From Chloroflexota bacterium (GTDB lineage Bacteria; Chloroflexota; Anaerolineae; B4-G1; DUEL01), in NCBI GenBank assembly GCA_014874475.1, contig JADBJJ010000032.1, positions 124,001 through 188,000 on the forward strand: 64,000 nucleotides of DNA. The letters are read 5' to 3'. The notes beneath the pieces were generated by a model. It saw nothing but the letters and a program-made list of their open reading frames with translations, did no database searches and was not told the origin of the DNA. The first letter of the stretch is position 1. The number at the start of each line of letters is the position of its first letter. The translations under genes were made by a program, and so were the position numbers. Positions 18,729-28,017 of the stretch are shown here, one piece after another.

Positions 18729-19559
18729 TTATGGCACAGCAAGGATATATCGCGCAGTCTCCGATTCTACTGATATTTCATAAAGATGATATCCCAATCC
18801 CTGCAGAAACATTCTGACTTCAGACACGGAATAGCCAAATTCCTGTTGGGCTTCCTCAACTTCTTCGTAAATAATAACCGGGTGATCCCGGCAAAGTGTT
18901 TCCTTTCCCCCTTTAAAAGCCAGAAGCTCGGCGCCCTCAACATCCACTTTCATCAGTCCGATACCGCTTTCCGGATACTGGGCCATAAATTCATCCAGAG
19001 TAATCACTGAAACTTCGCATGATTCGGTAAGGTGAGATGAGTATGGAAGAAGGGAGCCAAGGGTAATTCCCTGAGGGCTCAGGTAAAGTTTCACCTGGCC
19101 ACTCTGGTCTGCTACAGCGCTCTGAAGCGCGACCAGGTTATTCAAGGCGTTCAGTGCAGCGTTTCGCTGAAGATATTGGAAAGCCACGGGGTTGGGCTCA
19201 AAAGCGAAAACCTTTCCACTGCCTACCCGAGATCGTTGGTAGGCAGCCATCACTGCGTAGTAGCCCACATTGGCACCAATATCCAGTACACATCTCTCCG
19301 GCGGAAGGGCGCGCAAGTAATGCAGGAAAACCTGCGTGACCCGGCGCTCGTATTTCCCAATCAGGTACGGTAGCAGCATATGACCCGCATTGTCGTTGCC
19401 CACCCACATTCGGCCACCGTTTGGAAGCCTCATCGTAGGCTGGTGATAAAGTCCGCATATTCGCACAATCCAGAGAGCCAGGAGCCCTTTCCCTTTGAAG
19501 TACGGTAAAAAAGATAGTCCATCCAATAACCTTGAAGCCGTCCATGCAATAAGGTCCAT
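18729..19559 (-). CDS. FkbM family methyltransferase
   Basis: 276 residues from the ATG reading MDLIAWT, which has GGAGG five bases upstream; the longer frame to 19622 would overlap the flippase. Methyltransf_21 (FkbM) features: CVLDIGANVGYYAVMAA (motif I), VFAFEPNPVAFQYLQRN (post-I), VSVITLDEF and IGLMKVDVEGAELLAFKGG. FkbM enzymes O-methylate sugars, polyketides or glycolipids. Here a sugar hydroxyl of the surface glycan is the likely substrate (inference from context). Confidence 0.9.
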   Translation of the reverse strand: MDLIAWTASRLLDGLSFLPYFKGKGLLALWIVRICGLYHQPTMRLPNGGRMWVGNDNAGHMLLPYLIGKYERRVTQVFLHYLRALPPERCVLDIGANVGYYAVMAAYQRSRVGSGKVFAFEPNPVAFQYLQRNAALNALNNLVALQSAVADQSGQVKLYLSPQGITLGSLLPYSSHLTESCEVSVITLDEFMAQYPESGIGLMKVDVEGAELLAFKGGKETLCRDHPVIIYEEVEEAQQEFGYSVSEVRMFLQGLGYHLYEISVESETARYILAVP

Positions 19560-19584
19560 TCCATCCTCCCAGGTTTCGCGGCTT

Positions 19585-21081
19585 TCATGCTTCGCTCTCT
19601 TGCCTCGCCAATCTCCAAACATACCTTACCCGCTCCCACGTCCCTCGCGGTTGCAGGAGGAAGACCAGCGCGTAGAAGGCGGAGAAAGCATATCCGGCCT
19701 TGAGCGCCAGCCGCAGGAGCGCACTCAGATTATCCAGCGGGAAAAGCGGAAGGGCCACGAAATAGAGCGCCAGCACCACTCCGCCGGCCAGCAGGGGAAG
19801 CCCCAGCACTGAACTCAAGCGCAATTTCACTTCCTGAGAGACGTACCGGTAGGCCAGCGCCACCCCCACAGCCAGAGCCAGTCCCACCGCTCCGCAGGTG
19901 CCCAGAGCGCCCCACTTCAATGTCAACGGCAATCCCGCCACCCCGACCACACCGACCTCCGCCCACACCAGGGTTGCTGCCCGCGTCGGTTTACCGATCG
20001 CGCCGAACAACATCCCGGCGTTCTCTATCAGAGGCCGAATCACGAAAAAGGCGATCAGGATTTGCAGAAAAACCACACTGGGCAACCACCGCTGGCCGTA
20101 AAGCAGGACGACCAGGTCCGCAGCGGCGATGAAAACCGCCAGGGCCAGCGGGATCGCCGCCATCGTGATAGCCCACGTGACCATAGAGGCCGTCTTCTCC
20201 AGCCGCGGTTGATCTCCCTGCAGGCGAGCGTAGGTGTAGAAGGCCGAACGGGAGAGTATACTGGTGAACAGCAGTCCCGGCCACTGGGCCATCCGGTAGG
20301 CCCGATCGTAGTACCCCAGCATAGTTACGCCCACAAAAGTCCCGATGAAAAAGTTATCCAGTTGAGAAAAAAGCATCCCCGCCATAAACCACAGGCCAAT
20401 AGTTGCCCCAAAGCGCAGGAAGTGGCGGGCCAGGTCGCGGCGAAACCGCCACTTCATTTGCCACACATGGGGCAGATTCCGTCGCGCCACCCACCAGAGG
20501 CCAAGGAATAATACGCTATATGTAGTGGTTTGAGCGACCAGGCTCCATACCCCGCCACCGTGAGTCGCCAGCCAGAAGGCCGGAATATACGATAGGGGGA
20601 AGATGATGCCCTGGTACAGACTGGTCGGCCCAAAACGCAACTCCCGCTCCAGCAGGGTACCGGCAATGCTGCTGACTCCTTCTGCCAAGGCGGCGAAGGC
20701 CAGGACGATTGCCGCCTGCACGACCAGAATATCGTATCCCAACCGTCGGAGGATGGGTGCCGCCAGCACCATCAACACGAGACCGCCCACGGCTGCGACC
20801 CCATCCAGCACGGCATACGTCCCCACCGCTTCCCCGCTGGTCTCCCGGTATTGCCCAAAAGCGTACCCCAACCCCAGTTTGGTCTGCAACCGCAACAGTT
20901 GGGCGAAGAACGTCGCCAGGGCAAAAGTGCCGAAGGCCTCCGGGGCCAGCAAGCGGGTCAGCAGGATGTTGGCAACAAATCCGAATCCGATGGTCCAGTA
21001 CGAACTCAGCGCCACCCACAACCCACCGCGCACGGCGCGGTAGGCCAGGGGAGTCTCCGCCTCGGAAGGCACCGTCGTCAC
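19585..21081 (-). CDS. Wzx-like polysaccharide flippase
   Basis: 498 residues, about 12-14 TM helices. The N-terminus GGLWVALSSYWTIGFGFVANILLTRLLAPEAFGTFALATF is split here as LLTRLLAPEAFGTFALATF, the signature of the MVF/MATE-type Polysacc_synt family. It would flip undecaprenyl-linked oligosaccharide units across the membrane for Wzy-type polymerisation. It stands at the head of the glycan gene run, transcribed towards the FkbM gene 26 bases downstream. SbcC lies just upstream on the same strand. Confidence 0.9.
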   Translation of the reverse strand: MTTVPSEAETPLAYRAVRGGLWVALSSYWTIGFGFVANILLTRLLAPEAFGTFALATFFAQLLRLQTKLGLGYAFGQYRETSGEAVGTYAVLDGVAAVGGLVLMVLAAPILRRLGYDILVVQAAIVLAFAALAEGVSSIAGTLLERELRFGPTSLYQGIIFPLSYIPAFWLATHGGGVWSLVAQTTTYSVLFLGLWWVARRNLPHVWQMKWRFRRDLARHFLRFGATIGLWFMAGMLFSQLDNFFIGTFVGVTMLGYYDRAYRMAQWPGLLFTSILSRSAFYTYARLQGDQPRLEKTASMVTWAITMAAIPLALAVFIAAADLVVLLYGQRWLPSVVFLQILIAFFVIRPLIENAGMLFGAIGKPTRAATLVWAEVGVVGVAGLPLTLKWGALGTCGAVGLALAVGVALAYRYVSQEVKLRLSSVLGLPLLAGGVVLALYFVALPLFPLDNLSALLRLALKAGYAFSAFYALVFLLQPRGTWERVRYVWRLARQESEA

Positions 21082-21089
21082 CTTGCCCC

Positions 21090-23633
21090 CTAAACGATGG
21101 CCAAAACAGACCCCTGCGGGGTCTTGGTTACCTCAATCCGGGTGGGGAAGGCGTCCCGCAGTTCCTCCAGATGGGTGATCACCAGGATGCAGGCGAATTC
21201 GTCCTGAATGGCGTGGATGGCCTCCACCAGCCGCTCCCTGCCCTGAGCGTCCTGGGAGCCGAAGCCCTCATCTATAAAAAGGGTCTGGAGTTGGGCGCCG
21301 GCCCGGCGGGCCAGCAGGCGGGAGAGGGCTATGCGCAGGGCGAAATTGATCCGGAATTGCTCCCCGCCAGAGTAGTTCTCGTAGGGCCGCTCGCCCAGTT
21401 CGTCCACAATACGGATGTCCAGAGTCTCGCGGGTTTCGCCTGAGAGAATTTCCTTCTGGGTCTCCAGCCGGATGTGCATCCGCCCACCGGTCATCCGGGC
21501 CAGCAAGCCGTTGGCCTCTGCCTCTATCTCCGGCACAACAGCCTCTATAATCATCGCCGGGATGCCCTGGATGCCGAAGGCGGTGCGGAGTTCGGCGTAG
21601 AGGGATTCCCGATGGGCCAGTTCGGCCCGCTGCCGGAGACGTTTTTCTTTCTGACGGGCCAGTTCATCGCAGGCGGCCAGGCGCTGCTGCGCCGCACCCA
21701 GACGCTGACGGGCCAGCGCCTCCGCCTCCTCCACCCGCCGCAGTTCCTGCTCCAGCACAGGAGCCTCCCTGAGCCGCCCCTCCAGCGTGCGCGCCGTCTG
21801 CTCCAGTTCGGCCTGGCGGGCCCGATCGGCGGCCATCTGTTCCTGCTGACGGCGCCGAGCCTCGGCCACCCGGGCCAGTTCCCGCTCCTCCCGCTCCAGG
21901 CCCGTGCGGGCCTCCAGTAACCGCTCCCGCCGCTCCCCATAGACCTGGAGTTCCCGAATAGCCCGGCGGGCCTCTTCGTGGGCCTGGGCGTCGTAGCCCA
22001 GGGCGGCCTCCTGAGCCCGAACCTCAACCAGCGCCGCGCGCGCCTCGTGGGCGTAGTCCTCCGCCTCCAGAGTGGCCCGGAGACGGTTATGCTCGGCCTG
22101 CGCCCTTTCCAGTTCCCGCTCCGCCTCCTGTCCTGCGCGGATGCGCTCCGCCAGCACCGCCATCTCCTGTTCCTGACGGGAGAGTGCCTCCAGCCGGGCC
22201 TCGGCAACCCGAATCTCCTCCTCCAACTGCTTGGCCTCGGCCATCATTTCTTTGATTTTATCGGCGTTGGCCCGGTACATATCGCCCTTCTCCCGCCCCT
22301 CTCGCCGCATCTCTTCCAGCAACCGCAGGCGGTCCGGCTCCGTCAGCGGACGGCGACAGAGCGGGCAGAGAGCCTCCGCCTGTTCCAGCATGGCAATCCG
22401 CTCCTTCAGGACATCCATTTCTCCCTTCAAGGACTGATTGGCAGCCCGGAGTTCCGCCATCTCCATGGTCAGGCGGGAGAGTTGCTCTTTCGCGGCTTTG
22501 TTTTGTTGACGGAGTTCATCTAGGGCAGCCGTCTGGGTCCGCAGATTGTCGTACCGGCGCAGGTCGTCGGGGGTCACCCGACGGGACTGGAGCGTCTGCA
22601 CTTGCTGAGCGGCCCGTTCCAGAAGGATTTCCAGTTCGTGGCGGGCCTGGCGGATCTGGTTCTCCAGCGCGCTGCGCCGCTCCAGGAGTTCAGCCAGAGC
22701 AGAGAGTTTTTCGCTGTAGCGCCGCTCCCGCTCCAGCGCGTCCTGATACGCCGCAAACCCGCTCTCTATCTCCTCCGCCTGGTCCAGAAGGGCGCGGTAC
22801 TCCGCCCGGCGCGCTTCCCGCTCCCGTCGCTCCCGCTCTAGGGCGTCCAGTTCCTGCTGGGCCTGAGCCAGGCGCGCCGTCAACTCCTGCCGCTGCTCCT
22901 GAACGCGGCGATAGTCGGCGCGAATCCGCTCCATCTCCCCCCAGGCCTCGCGCAGGCGGCGGAGTTCGGCCCCCCACTTCTCCGCCTCCCGCTGGGCCGC
23001 CTCCATCTGGGCTTCATACTCCGGACGGCGGGCCAGTTCCTCATCAATCTCCGCCAGGCGCATATCGTTCAAGCGGGCCTCAGCCTGAACCCTCGCCAGG
23101 AGCCCTTTGGCCCGCTCTTCATACTCCTGCCAGATATCCAACCCCAGGATATCGCTGAGGATCCGTTTCCGTTCGGCAGGGGTTTTGATGGTGAACTCGT
23201 CGGCGCGGCCCTGGCGGAGAAAGGCGGAGTTGACGAAGGTGTCGTAGTCCAGATGGAGAATCCGGGCGATCTTTTTCTCAGTGGCTAGAATGGAACTTTC
23301 GGCCAGGGAACGCCAGCGGCCGCCATCCTGAACCTGAAAGTCCAGCATAGAGGAGCCACGCTTGCCGCCGCGCCGTCGGCGGATGACCTGGTAGAGATGG
23401 TCGCTCAGGCGGAAAGTGAAGGCCACCTCCATTTCGTCGGCGCCCTGACGGATGAGGTCATCGTCCCGACGGGCGCGAGCCTTGCCCCAGAGGGACCAGG
23501 TGATCGCATCCAGAAGTGCCGACTTGCCGGCTCCGTTCTCACCGCTCAGGCAGGCAACATGGATGCCGGAGAAATCCAATTCGGCCTGGCGGTAGGGCAT
23601 GAAGTGCGTCAGACGGAGCTTGTACGGGATCAT
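21090..23633 (-). CDS. sbcC: SbcC/Rad50-type exonuclease ATPase subunit
   Basis: 847 residues. The N-terminal ATPase half has Walker A GENGAGKSALLDAITW and the Q-loop region FVNSAFLRQGRADEF. Two long heptad-rich coiled coils meet at a zinc hook CPLC near residue 424. The C-terminal half has the ABC signature YSGGEQFRINFALR, Walker B TLFIDEGFGSQD and the H-loop VITHLEEL. It holds DNA ends for the SbcD/Mre11 nuclease. No sbcD gene is adjacent, which is less usual. The last ATPase residues are intact. Confidence 0.93.
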   Translation of the reverse strand: MIPYKLRLTHFMPYRQAELDFSGIHVACLSGENGAGKSALLDAITWSLWGKARARRDDDLIRQGADEMEVAFTFRLSDHLYQVIRRRRGGKRGSSMLDFQVQDGGRWRSLAESSILATEKKIARILHLDYDTFVNSAFLRQGRADEFTIKTPAERKRILSDILGLDIWQEYEERAKGLLARVQAEARLNDMRLAEIDEELARRPEYEAQMEAAQREAEKWGAELRRLREAWGEMERIRADYRRVQEQRQELTARLAQAQQELDALERERREREARRAEYRALLDQAEEIESGFAAYQDALERERRYSEKLSALAELLERRSALENQIRQARHELEILLERAAQQVQTLQSRRVTPDDLRRYDNLRTQTAALDELRQQNKAAKEQLSRLTMEMAELRAANQSLKGEMDVLKERIAMLEQAEALCPLCRRPLTEPDRLRLLEEMRREGREKGDMYRANADKIKEMMAEAKQLEEEIRVAEARLEALSRQEQEMAVLAERIRAGQEAERELERAQAEHNRLRATLEAEDYAHEARAALVEVRAQEAALGYDAQAHEEARRAIRELQVYGERRERLLEARTGLEREERELARVAEARRRQQEQMAADRARQAELEQTARTLEGRLREAPVLEQELRRVEEAEALARQRLGAAQQRLAACDELARQKEKRLRQRAELAHRESLYAELRTAFGIQGIPAMIIEAVVPEIEAEANGLLARMTGGRMHIRLETQKEILSGETRETLDIRIVDELGERPYENYSGGEQFRINFALRIALSRLLARRAGAQLQTLFIDEGFGSQDAQGRERLVEAIHAIQDEFACILVITHLEELRDAFPTRIEVTKTPQGSVLAIV

Positions 23634-23681
23634 AACCAGTCACCCACTACCGGACCTCGCAACGTTGCACCGGCCTAAAAA

Positions 23682-23966
23682 TTATAACAGTTCTATCTTC
23701 CAATCCGTCACTTGCAGGTCGGGGCGGTTGGCTTCTATCCAATGGACGGCCCGCTCCAGAAGAGCGTGGATGTATCCGGCATCGTTGGCAACAGTGACGA
23801 TAGCGATGACAGCCGATTGCCAAATGTCGTTATTATCCACTTCGGCCACAGCCAGGTTGAACTCTTTGCGCAACCCATTCAGCAGAGGCTTCAGACGGGC
23901 GCGCTTTTCCTTCAGGGAGCCGTTACCCGGCAAATAGAGTTGGATACGGCAGAGACCGATGACCAT
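23682..23966 (-). CDS. DUF503 family protein
   Basis: 94 residues, full length for DUF503 (YlxP-like). The family pattern is clear: MVIGLCRIQLYLPGNGSLKE, KRARLKPLLNGLRKEFNLAVAEVD (read as two parts), DIWQSAVIAIVTVAND and the C-terminal strand DLQVTDWKIELL. In other bacteria ylxP sits near rbfA and infB and the protein has been linked to ribosome maturation, but its function is not settled. Here it sits alone between a metallohydrolase and SbcC. Confidence 0.85.
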   Translation of the reverse strand: MVIGLCRIQLYLPGNGSLKEKRARLKPLLNGLRKEFNLAVAEVDNNDIWQSAVIAIVTVANDAGYIHALLERAVHWIEANRPDLQVTDWKIELL

Positions 23967-23999
23967 AGGTCGCTGGTAGATCCGTAGACGGACAACGGG

Positions 24000-25472
24000 T
24001 CATTGAAGGTACACCGGGTTGCCCATTGCGCGCATCATCAGCGCGGCCGGCTCTTCTTCCAGAGGCGCTTCCGGCGGGTCTATCACCTCCGGACGGAAGT
24101 AACGGGCGCCTTCTGGGAGAATCTCCCAGGTGTAGGTGAAATCGTCGGCGGTGATTTCGGTCTGCAGGACATGCCGGGCGGAGACCAGCCGCAACAGGCA
24201 CCCCGCCGCCCCCCGGACCCGACAAGTCAGGCGGAGCGGCGCGCCCGGCGGAAGGGGGAGTTCATCGCCCATAATGGCTCGCCGTCCGGCGGCCTCGGCG
24301 GTCAGTTCCACGATGGGGCCCGCCGGCCCCTCGGAGAGAAAGACGTGGCCGGCCCGCAGACCGTCCATAATCGCAGGTACGGAGAGTTCCTCCGCCCAGA
24401 CCCAGGTGGTGGGGTTGCCCAATTCATACCAGCCCAGTTCGCCGGTGAAGGAACCCTGGTGCTTATCGGACCCGCCAACGGCGGTGATGCGATAGCCCGC
24501 TCGCAGCAGGGAATCCCAGACCGCCAGCGCCTGGTAATTGGAGATAAACCAGGGCGCGCACCAGACCTCCATACAGTCCGGCTGGAAGAAATCGCCGAAG
24601 GTCCAGGGCGGGCCACCGTCTTTGGGATGGTTGACGGAAAACAGCGCACCCCGCTGACGGGCCATCTCCCGGATGCGGCGCATCTGTTCGTCCTGCCGAC
24701 AGCGGAAATCCACCCAATCCTCCACCGGCCAGAGATTGACGTGACCGTGATAGGTAGAAATCTCCACGCCGGGGATGAGAAGCAGAGGCGGACCGGGCAG
24801 TTCTCCCCTGCGGAGCGCCTGGTCCCAACGACGCAGTTCGGGCAGATGGCTGACGGTGTTATGTTCAGTGATGGCCAGGAAATCCAGGCTCTGAGCCCGC
24901 GCGGCGGCGAGGAGGTCCTGCAGCGGGGCGGAGCCGTCGGAGTGGTGGCTGTGGGCGTGAAGGTCGCCGCGAAACCAGCGCGGGCCAGCAGAGACCGGCG
25001 CGGAGTCGTAAGGGCAGGGCAGGGGGAACGGCGCATCATCCCCCTCTCCCGGTTCCATCCGGACGACGATGCGATAGTCGCAGCCGTCAGAGGCCAACTG
25101 GTAGAGGCCCAGCAGGATGTGCCAGGTGCCGGGAAGGATGGGGCCGGGGATGTAGCCCGGGGTGGCGTCGGTGGCGGAGAGGGTGAACTCCCGGCGAGCG
25201 GTGCCGCTCCAGCCGCGAAAGCCACGCCCATCCGGGAATCCCGCCCCGCGCGGGTCAAAGAGACCAATATCCAGAATATTCCCCTCCTCCCAACCCGCCT
25301 TATCGGCGCTGAGCGCGCGGCTGAACTCGTAGGCGACGGAGAGACGCGCCACGCCTGGCGGCACCTCAAAAGGGATGAGGGAAAACTCATCCCGATCCCG
25401 GTCTTCGGGGGAGAGGTTGCCTTGGAGAATCAAATCGGAGAACGGAGAACCAGAGAATTGGGGAAGGTGCAT
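24000..25472 (-). CDS. CehA/McbA-type PHP metallohydrolase
   Basis: 490 residues from the ATG reading MHLPQFSG. The first 170 residues are a beta-rich domain. The PHP domain begins at FRGDLHAHSHHSDGSAPLQD with the metal-binding H-x-H, followed by LDFLAITEHNTVSH, PGVEISTYHGHVN and VNHPKDGG, and later AVGGSDKH. CehA/McbA members hydrolyse phosphoesters or carbamates; the substrate here is unknown. The start overlaps the stop of the acetyltransferase upstream (TGATG), so they are coupled. The 62 additional residues of the longer frame fall inside that gene. Confidence 0.85.
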   Translation of the reverse strand: MHLPQFSGSPFSDLILQGNLSPEDRDRDEFSLIPFEVPPGVARLSVAYEFSRALSADKAGWEEGNILDIGLFDPRGAGFPDGRGFRGWSGTARREFTLSATDATPGYIPGPILPGTWHILLGLYQLASDGCDYRIVVRMEPGEGDDAPFPLPCPYDSAPVSAGPRWFRGDLHAHSHHSDGSAPLQDLLAAARAQSLDFLAITEHNTVSHLPELRRWDQALRRGELPGPPLLLIPGVEISTYHGHVNLWPVEDWVDFRCRQDEQMRRIREMARQRGALFSVNHPKDGGPPWTFGDFFQPDCMEVWCAPWFISNYQALAVWDSLLRAGYRITAVGGSDKHQGSFTGELGWYELGNPTTWVWAEELSVPAIMDGLRAGHVFLSEGPAGPIVELTAEAAGRRAIMGDELPLPPGAPLRLTCRVRGAAGCLLRLVSARHVLQTEITADDFTYTWEILPEGARYFRPEVIDPPEAPLEEEPAALMMRAMGNPVYLQ

Positions 25473-26497
25473 CAGGCCTCCGGCAATGAAAGATGGACGA
25501 GTACCCGGTACACCGGCAGATCCTTCCCGCCCAGGCGGTATTTGTAGTCCTCGCTCCCGCGCAGGAAGTCGTAGACCTCCCGACCTTCCGCGATAGCATG
25601 CCGGATGAGGAAGGCCGAAAGGACGATGCCCGCGCTCAGACCGGGGTCGGCCCGCCAATCCAGACCGGAGTTGTAGACCATCACCCGGTTACGGTAGACA
25701 AAGTTGAGGTATGCGGCGAGTTTTCGTCCGTCCCGCTCCAGGAACGCCAGTTGCAGCCAACCTTCGGCGAAGGCAGCGTGGGCCAGTTCCCGAAAGAAAG
25801 CCCTCATCGGCGGAGTGAGGAAAGCCTCTTTGGCGCGGGTACTTTTGGCCATCAAGTCCAGAAAGTCCTCTATTTCAGCCTCCAAATGGTGCTCATGCCC
25901 GACGATATACCAGCGCAGCCCTTCCAGCGCTTCCGCCCGGCGCAGTTTGCGGCGCAGTTCGTGCCGGTCCTTCCGGTCCAGAGACGCCAGATACTCCTCC
26001 CACGTAGACGGTAGGGAGACGACGGGGCAGACCTCCTGGACCTCCGTCTCCACGAGCCAGCCGCATTGCTGGGCCAGGGCGGGGAGAATCTGGAGGGTCG
26101 GAGAGGCTGCCGGGACGCTGCAGAGGTCCATCTGGGCCCACCGGGGCGCGGAGGGGCCCGTCAATGTCCTCAGCGCCGTCTCCCAGACCTCCATCTCCTG
26201 CCCAGCCGCGATGACGGCATCCAGATAGTCCGAGACCTCCACGCAGCCGACCCATTGGAGTGTGGGGCCGTCCGGCGGGTGGGACAGGAACAGGGGAATG
26301 AGCCCGACCAGTTCGGTGCCGTCCCGGACCGTCATCAAACACAGGTCTCCTCCGCCCAGATGGCGCCACCAGGCCCGCTGGTAGGAAGGGGTGAGAAAGG
26401 GCACATCGGTGGACGATCGGCGCAGGAGCGCCGTCCACTCCTCTGCCAGTATGTCAAAGACCGAGGGATGAGAGTGAATTTCGGCGTGGAGAGGCAT
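25472..26497 (-). CDS. GNAT/FemAB-like acetyltransferase (CelD/BcsL type)
   Basis: 341 residues. Two GNAT-like halves: an N-terminal part LAEEWTALLRRSSTDVPFLT with ELVGLIPLFLSH, and a C-terminal part FFRELAHAAFAEGWLQLAFL, GRKLAAYLNFVYRNRVMVYN and a closing DFLRGSEDYKYRLGG typical of the Acetyltransf_6 (CelD/BcsL) family. Homologues act in cellulose or exopolysaccharide formation, so it may modify the surface glycan made by the cluster at 8-21 kb, though direct evidence is lacking. Cotranscribed with the metallohydrolase. Confidence 0.82.
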   Translation of the reverse strand: MPLHAEIHSHPSVFDILAEEWTALLRRSSTDVPFLTPSYQRAWWRHLGGGDLCLMTVRDGTELVGLIPLFLSHPPDGPTLQWVGCVEVSDYLDAVIAAGQEMEVWETALRTLTGPSAPRWAQMDLCSVPAASPTLQILPALAQQCGWLVETEVQEVCPVVSLPSTWEEYLASLDRKDRHELRRKLRRAEALEGLRWYIVGHEHHLEAEIEDFLDLMAKSTRAKEAFLTPPMRAFFRELAHAAFAEGWLQLAFLERDGRKLAAYLNFVYRNRVMVYNSGLDWRADPGLSAGIVLSAFLIRHAIAEGREVYDFLRGSEDYKYRLGGKDLPVYRVLVHLSLPEA

Positions 26498-26526
26498 CGC
26501 TGTATATTATCTCCATCCTGGCGAGG

Positions 26527-26554
26527 TTGTCAAATCCGCCATTTGTGGTAAAAT
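26527..26554 (+). promoter_or_regulatory. Promoter of the tRNA pair
   Basis: TTGTCA (26527-26532) and TAAAAT (26549-26554) with a 16-base spacer. The expected start (about 26561) is just upstream of tRNA-His. Confidence 0.6.
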
Positions 26555-26564
26555 AGTAACACAC

Positions 26565-26640
26565 GGTGGGTGTGGCCCAAGGGTTAGGGCACCTGGTTGT
26601 GGCCCAGGAGATTGTGGGTTCGAGTCCCACCATCCACCCA
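26565..26640 (+). tRNA. tRNA-His (GTG)
   Basis: Full cloverleaf. The acceptor stem GTGGGTG pairs with CATCCAC, with one G-U pair. The anticodon stem CCTGG/CCAGG encloses TTGTGGC (anticodon GTG), and the T arm contains GTTCGAGTC. G at 26565 can be the extra G-1 pairing with discriminator C at 26638, the identity element of tRNA-His. A full CCA is not encoded. Confidence 0.95.
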
Positions 26641-26645
26641 CGAGA

Positions 26646-26670
26646 GGCACGGCGGCGCCGTGCCATTTTT
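26646..26670 (+). terminator. Intrinsic terminator between the two tRNAs
   Basis: GGCACGGC, loop GGC and GCCGTGCC form a perfect 8-bp stem, followed by ATTTTT. It would end transcripts after tRNA-His, or allow partial read-through into tRNA-Arg. Confidence 0.75.
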
Positions 26671-26674
26671 GTAT

Positions 26675-26748
26675 GCCCCCGTAGCTCAATTGGATAGAGC
26701 AACGGACTTCGGATCCGTTGGCTGCGCGTTCGAGTCGCGCCGGGGGCG
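26675..26748 (+). tRNA. tRNA-Arg (TCG)
   Basis: Acceptor stem GCCCCCG pairs with CGGGGGC. D arm TAGCTCAATTGGATAGAGCA. Anticodon stem ACGGA/TCCGT with loop CTTCGGA (anticodon TCG). T arm GCGCGTTCGAGTCGCGC. Discriminator G; CCA not encoded. Only 22 bases further on begins the 155-bp element that recurs at 39536. Confidence 0.95.
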
Positions 26749-26770
26749 CTCCAGCGGCAATACTGCCGGG

Positions 26771-26925
26771 TGTGCCGGGTTCGGCATCGCCGCGCCCGAG
26801 AGGTAGAGCCGTCGTCTCTCCCAGAAGGAAACATCCCGGCAGAAGCAGACCGTCCAGCGATACGGACGGAATAGAACGGGCCGGGGTGGGCTCAATCAAG
26901 CCCGCTCCGGCCCGTTTTTTGGGGG
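26771..26925 (+). repeat. 155-bp duplicated element, copy 1 (structured, ends in terminator)
   Basis: Identical base for base to 39536-39690, and weaker similarity continues for about 90 bases past the end of each copy. It can fold: TGCCGGG (26773-26779) with CCCGGCA (26835-26841), GAGAG with CTCTC inside, a CCGTCC/GGACGG hairpin (26850-26869), then a terminator. It may be a small RNA gene or an interspersed repeat. I do not recognise a known RNA family, and no protein is convincing on either strand. Confidence 0.85.
26876..26920 (+). terminator. Strong intrinsic terminator in the duplicated element, copy 1
   Basis: ACGGGCCGG pairs with CCGGCCCGT around an inner GGGCT/AGCCC stem, followed by TTTTTT. 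It would terminate plus-strand transcripts coming from the tRNA pair. Confidence 0.85.
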
Positions 26926-27063
26926 ACTGGGGGCCCAGCGCCCCGTCAGAGAAGCCCGCTCCCCCGAACCATCTCCGCTTTATCCCTCTCCTCCCTCCTC
27001 TTATCCGGCTGCAGAATCTCCCCCATTTTACCATACTTGAAACAATCACTTCTTTAACCCCAC

Positions 27064-27092
27064 TTGACAGATCATCCGTCCAGGTGTATAAT
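27064..27092 (+). promoter_or_regulatory. Perfect consensus sigma70 promoter of the MBL gene
   Basis: TTGACA (27064-27069) and TATAAT (27087-27092), 17-base spacer, both boxes identical to consensus. It starts the plus-strand sugar-acid region and shows that an open frame from 27064 is not the coding start. Confidence 0.85.
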
Positions 27093-27120
27093 CTTACTTA
27101 GTGAGAGTCTATACCAAAAA

Positions 27121-27915
27121 ATGGGACTACCGATGCGCCTCACACTGATCGGCCATATGACGGTCCACATTCTCCTTGACGGGATGGCCCTTCTGACCGA
27201 CCCCTGGTTCGGGCCGCACGGATGGTTGGAACGCCACCTCGCCCCCCGCATCCTGCCCCCAGCCCTCCCTCCAGACCAGATCACCCCGCTGAACGCTCTG
27301 ATCGTCTCCCACAACCATCTGGACCACGTAGACGACCGCAGCCTGGCGCTGGCCCGGCAGTCCGGCTGTGTGGTTATCGGCTCTGAGAACGTCGCCCGAC
27401 GGGCCCGCCGGGCCAGTGTGCACCAGATAGTCCCTCTGCGGCCCGGTGAGCGAACAACCCTCGGGCCGCTCACCATTCACGCGGTTCCCGCCGACCACCC
27501 CCTGGCTCCAGACGCGGTGGGGTTCGTCATCGTCGGCAGTCAGGCCATCTATTTCAGTGGCGATACGCGCCGGACGGACGCGCTGGTGGCTGCCCTGACC
27601 CCCTTTGACCTGGACGTCGCGCTGGTCCAGGCAGCGTGTGCTCATTACCCCTTCTTCGGTGATGACGGGATGTCCCTCTCCGAAGCCACTGAGCTGGTCC
27701 GCGCCGTCCGACCCCGATGGACTGTCCCCCTCCACCTCCACTGCGCCGACAAGTGGCTGGACCGGGCCGCCGGAATCCGGCTCCGGCTGGACAACGCCGA
27801 CCGTGTGCGGGAGGTGCTGACCGAATGGGCCGCCAGGCTCCAGGCAGAGGGCCTGGGCGTTCAACTGCTGGAACCGGGCCGGCCGTGGGATGCGGAAAAC
27901 GTACCCGGCGGCTGA
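27121..27915 (+). CDS. MBL-fold metal-dependent hydrolase (UlaG-like)
   Basis: 264 residues from the ATG at 27121 (27133 is an alternative). The metallo-beta-lactamase fold is shown by VSHNHLDHVDDRS (HxHxDH metal site), VPADHPLAPDAVGFVI and IYFSGDTRRTDAL; a later PLHLHCADKW supplies the last histidine. It is close to the UlaG/YtnP-like group that hydrolyses lactones or phosphodiesters. It precedes the sugar-acid genes, so a sugar-lactone hydrolase is an attractive but unproven guess. Expressed from the consensus promoter with a leader of about 20 bases. Confidence 0.85.
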   Translation: MGLPMRLTLIGHMTVHILLDGMALLTDPWFGPHGWLERHLAPRILPPALPPDQITPLNALIVSHNHLDHVDDRSLALARQSGCVVIGSENVARRARRASVHQIVPLRPGERTTLGPLTIHAVPADHPLAPDAVGFVIVGSQAIYFSGDTRRTDALVAALTPFDLDVALVQAACAHYPFFGDDGMSLSEATELVRAVRPRWTVPLHLHCADKWLDRAAGIRLRLDNADRVREVLTEWAARLQAEGLGVQLLEPGRPWDAENVPGG

Positions 27916-28017
27916 GAAAAAAACCTGTCCCCGCCGGGAAACAGCCGGCATAGAAGCGCGCGTTCTGTGCGCCTTTGATTTGAAAGTGCAATCAGCAATC
28001 CGCATAAGGAGGCACAA

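Noticed and set aside
24003-25547. 514-residue plus-strand frame opposite the PHP hydrolase
   Set aside because: Antisense shadow in G+C-rich DNA; no recognisable domain, no ribosome-binding site.
26771-26925. Could the duplicated element be 6S RNA, tmRNA or a riboswitch?
   Set aside because: I could not find the 6S bubble, a tRNA-like domain or a known aptamer core; left as unidentified structured repeat.
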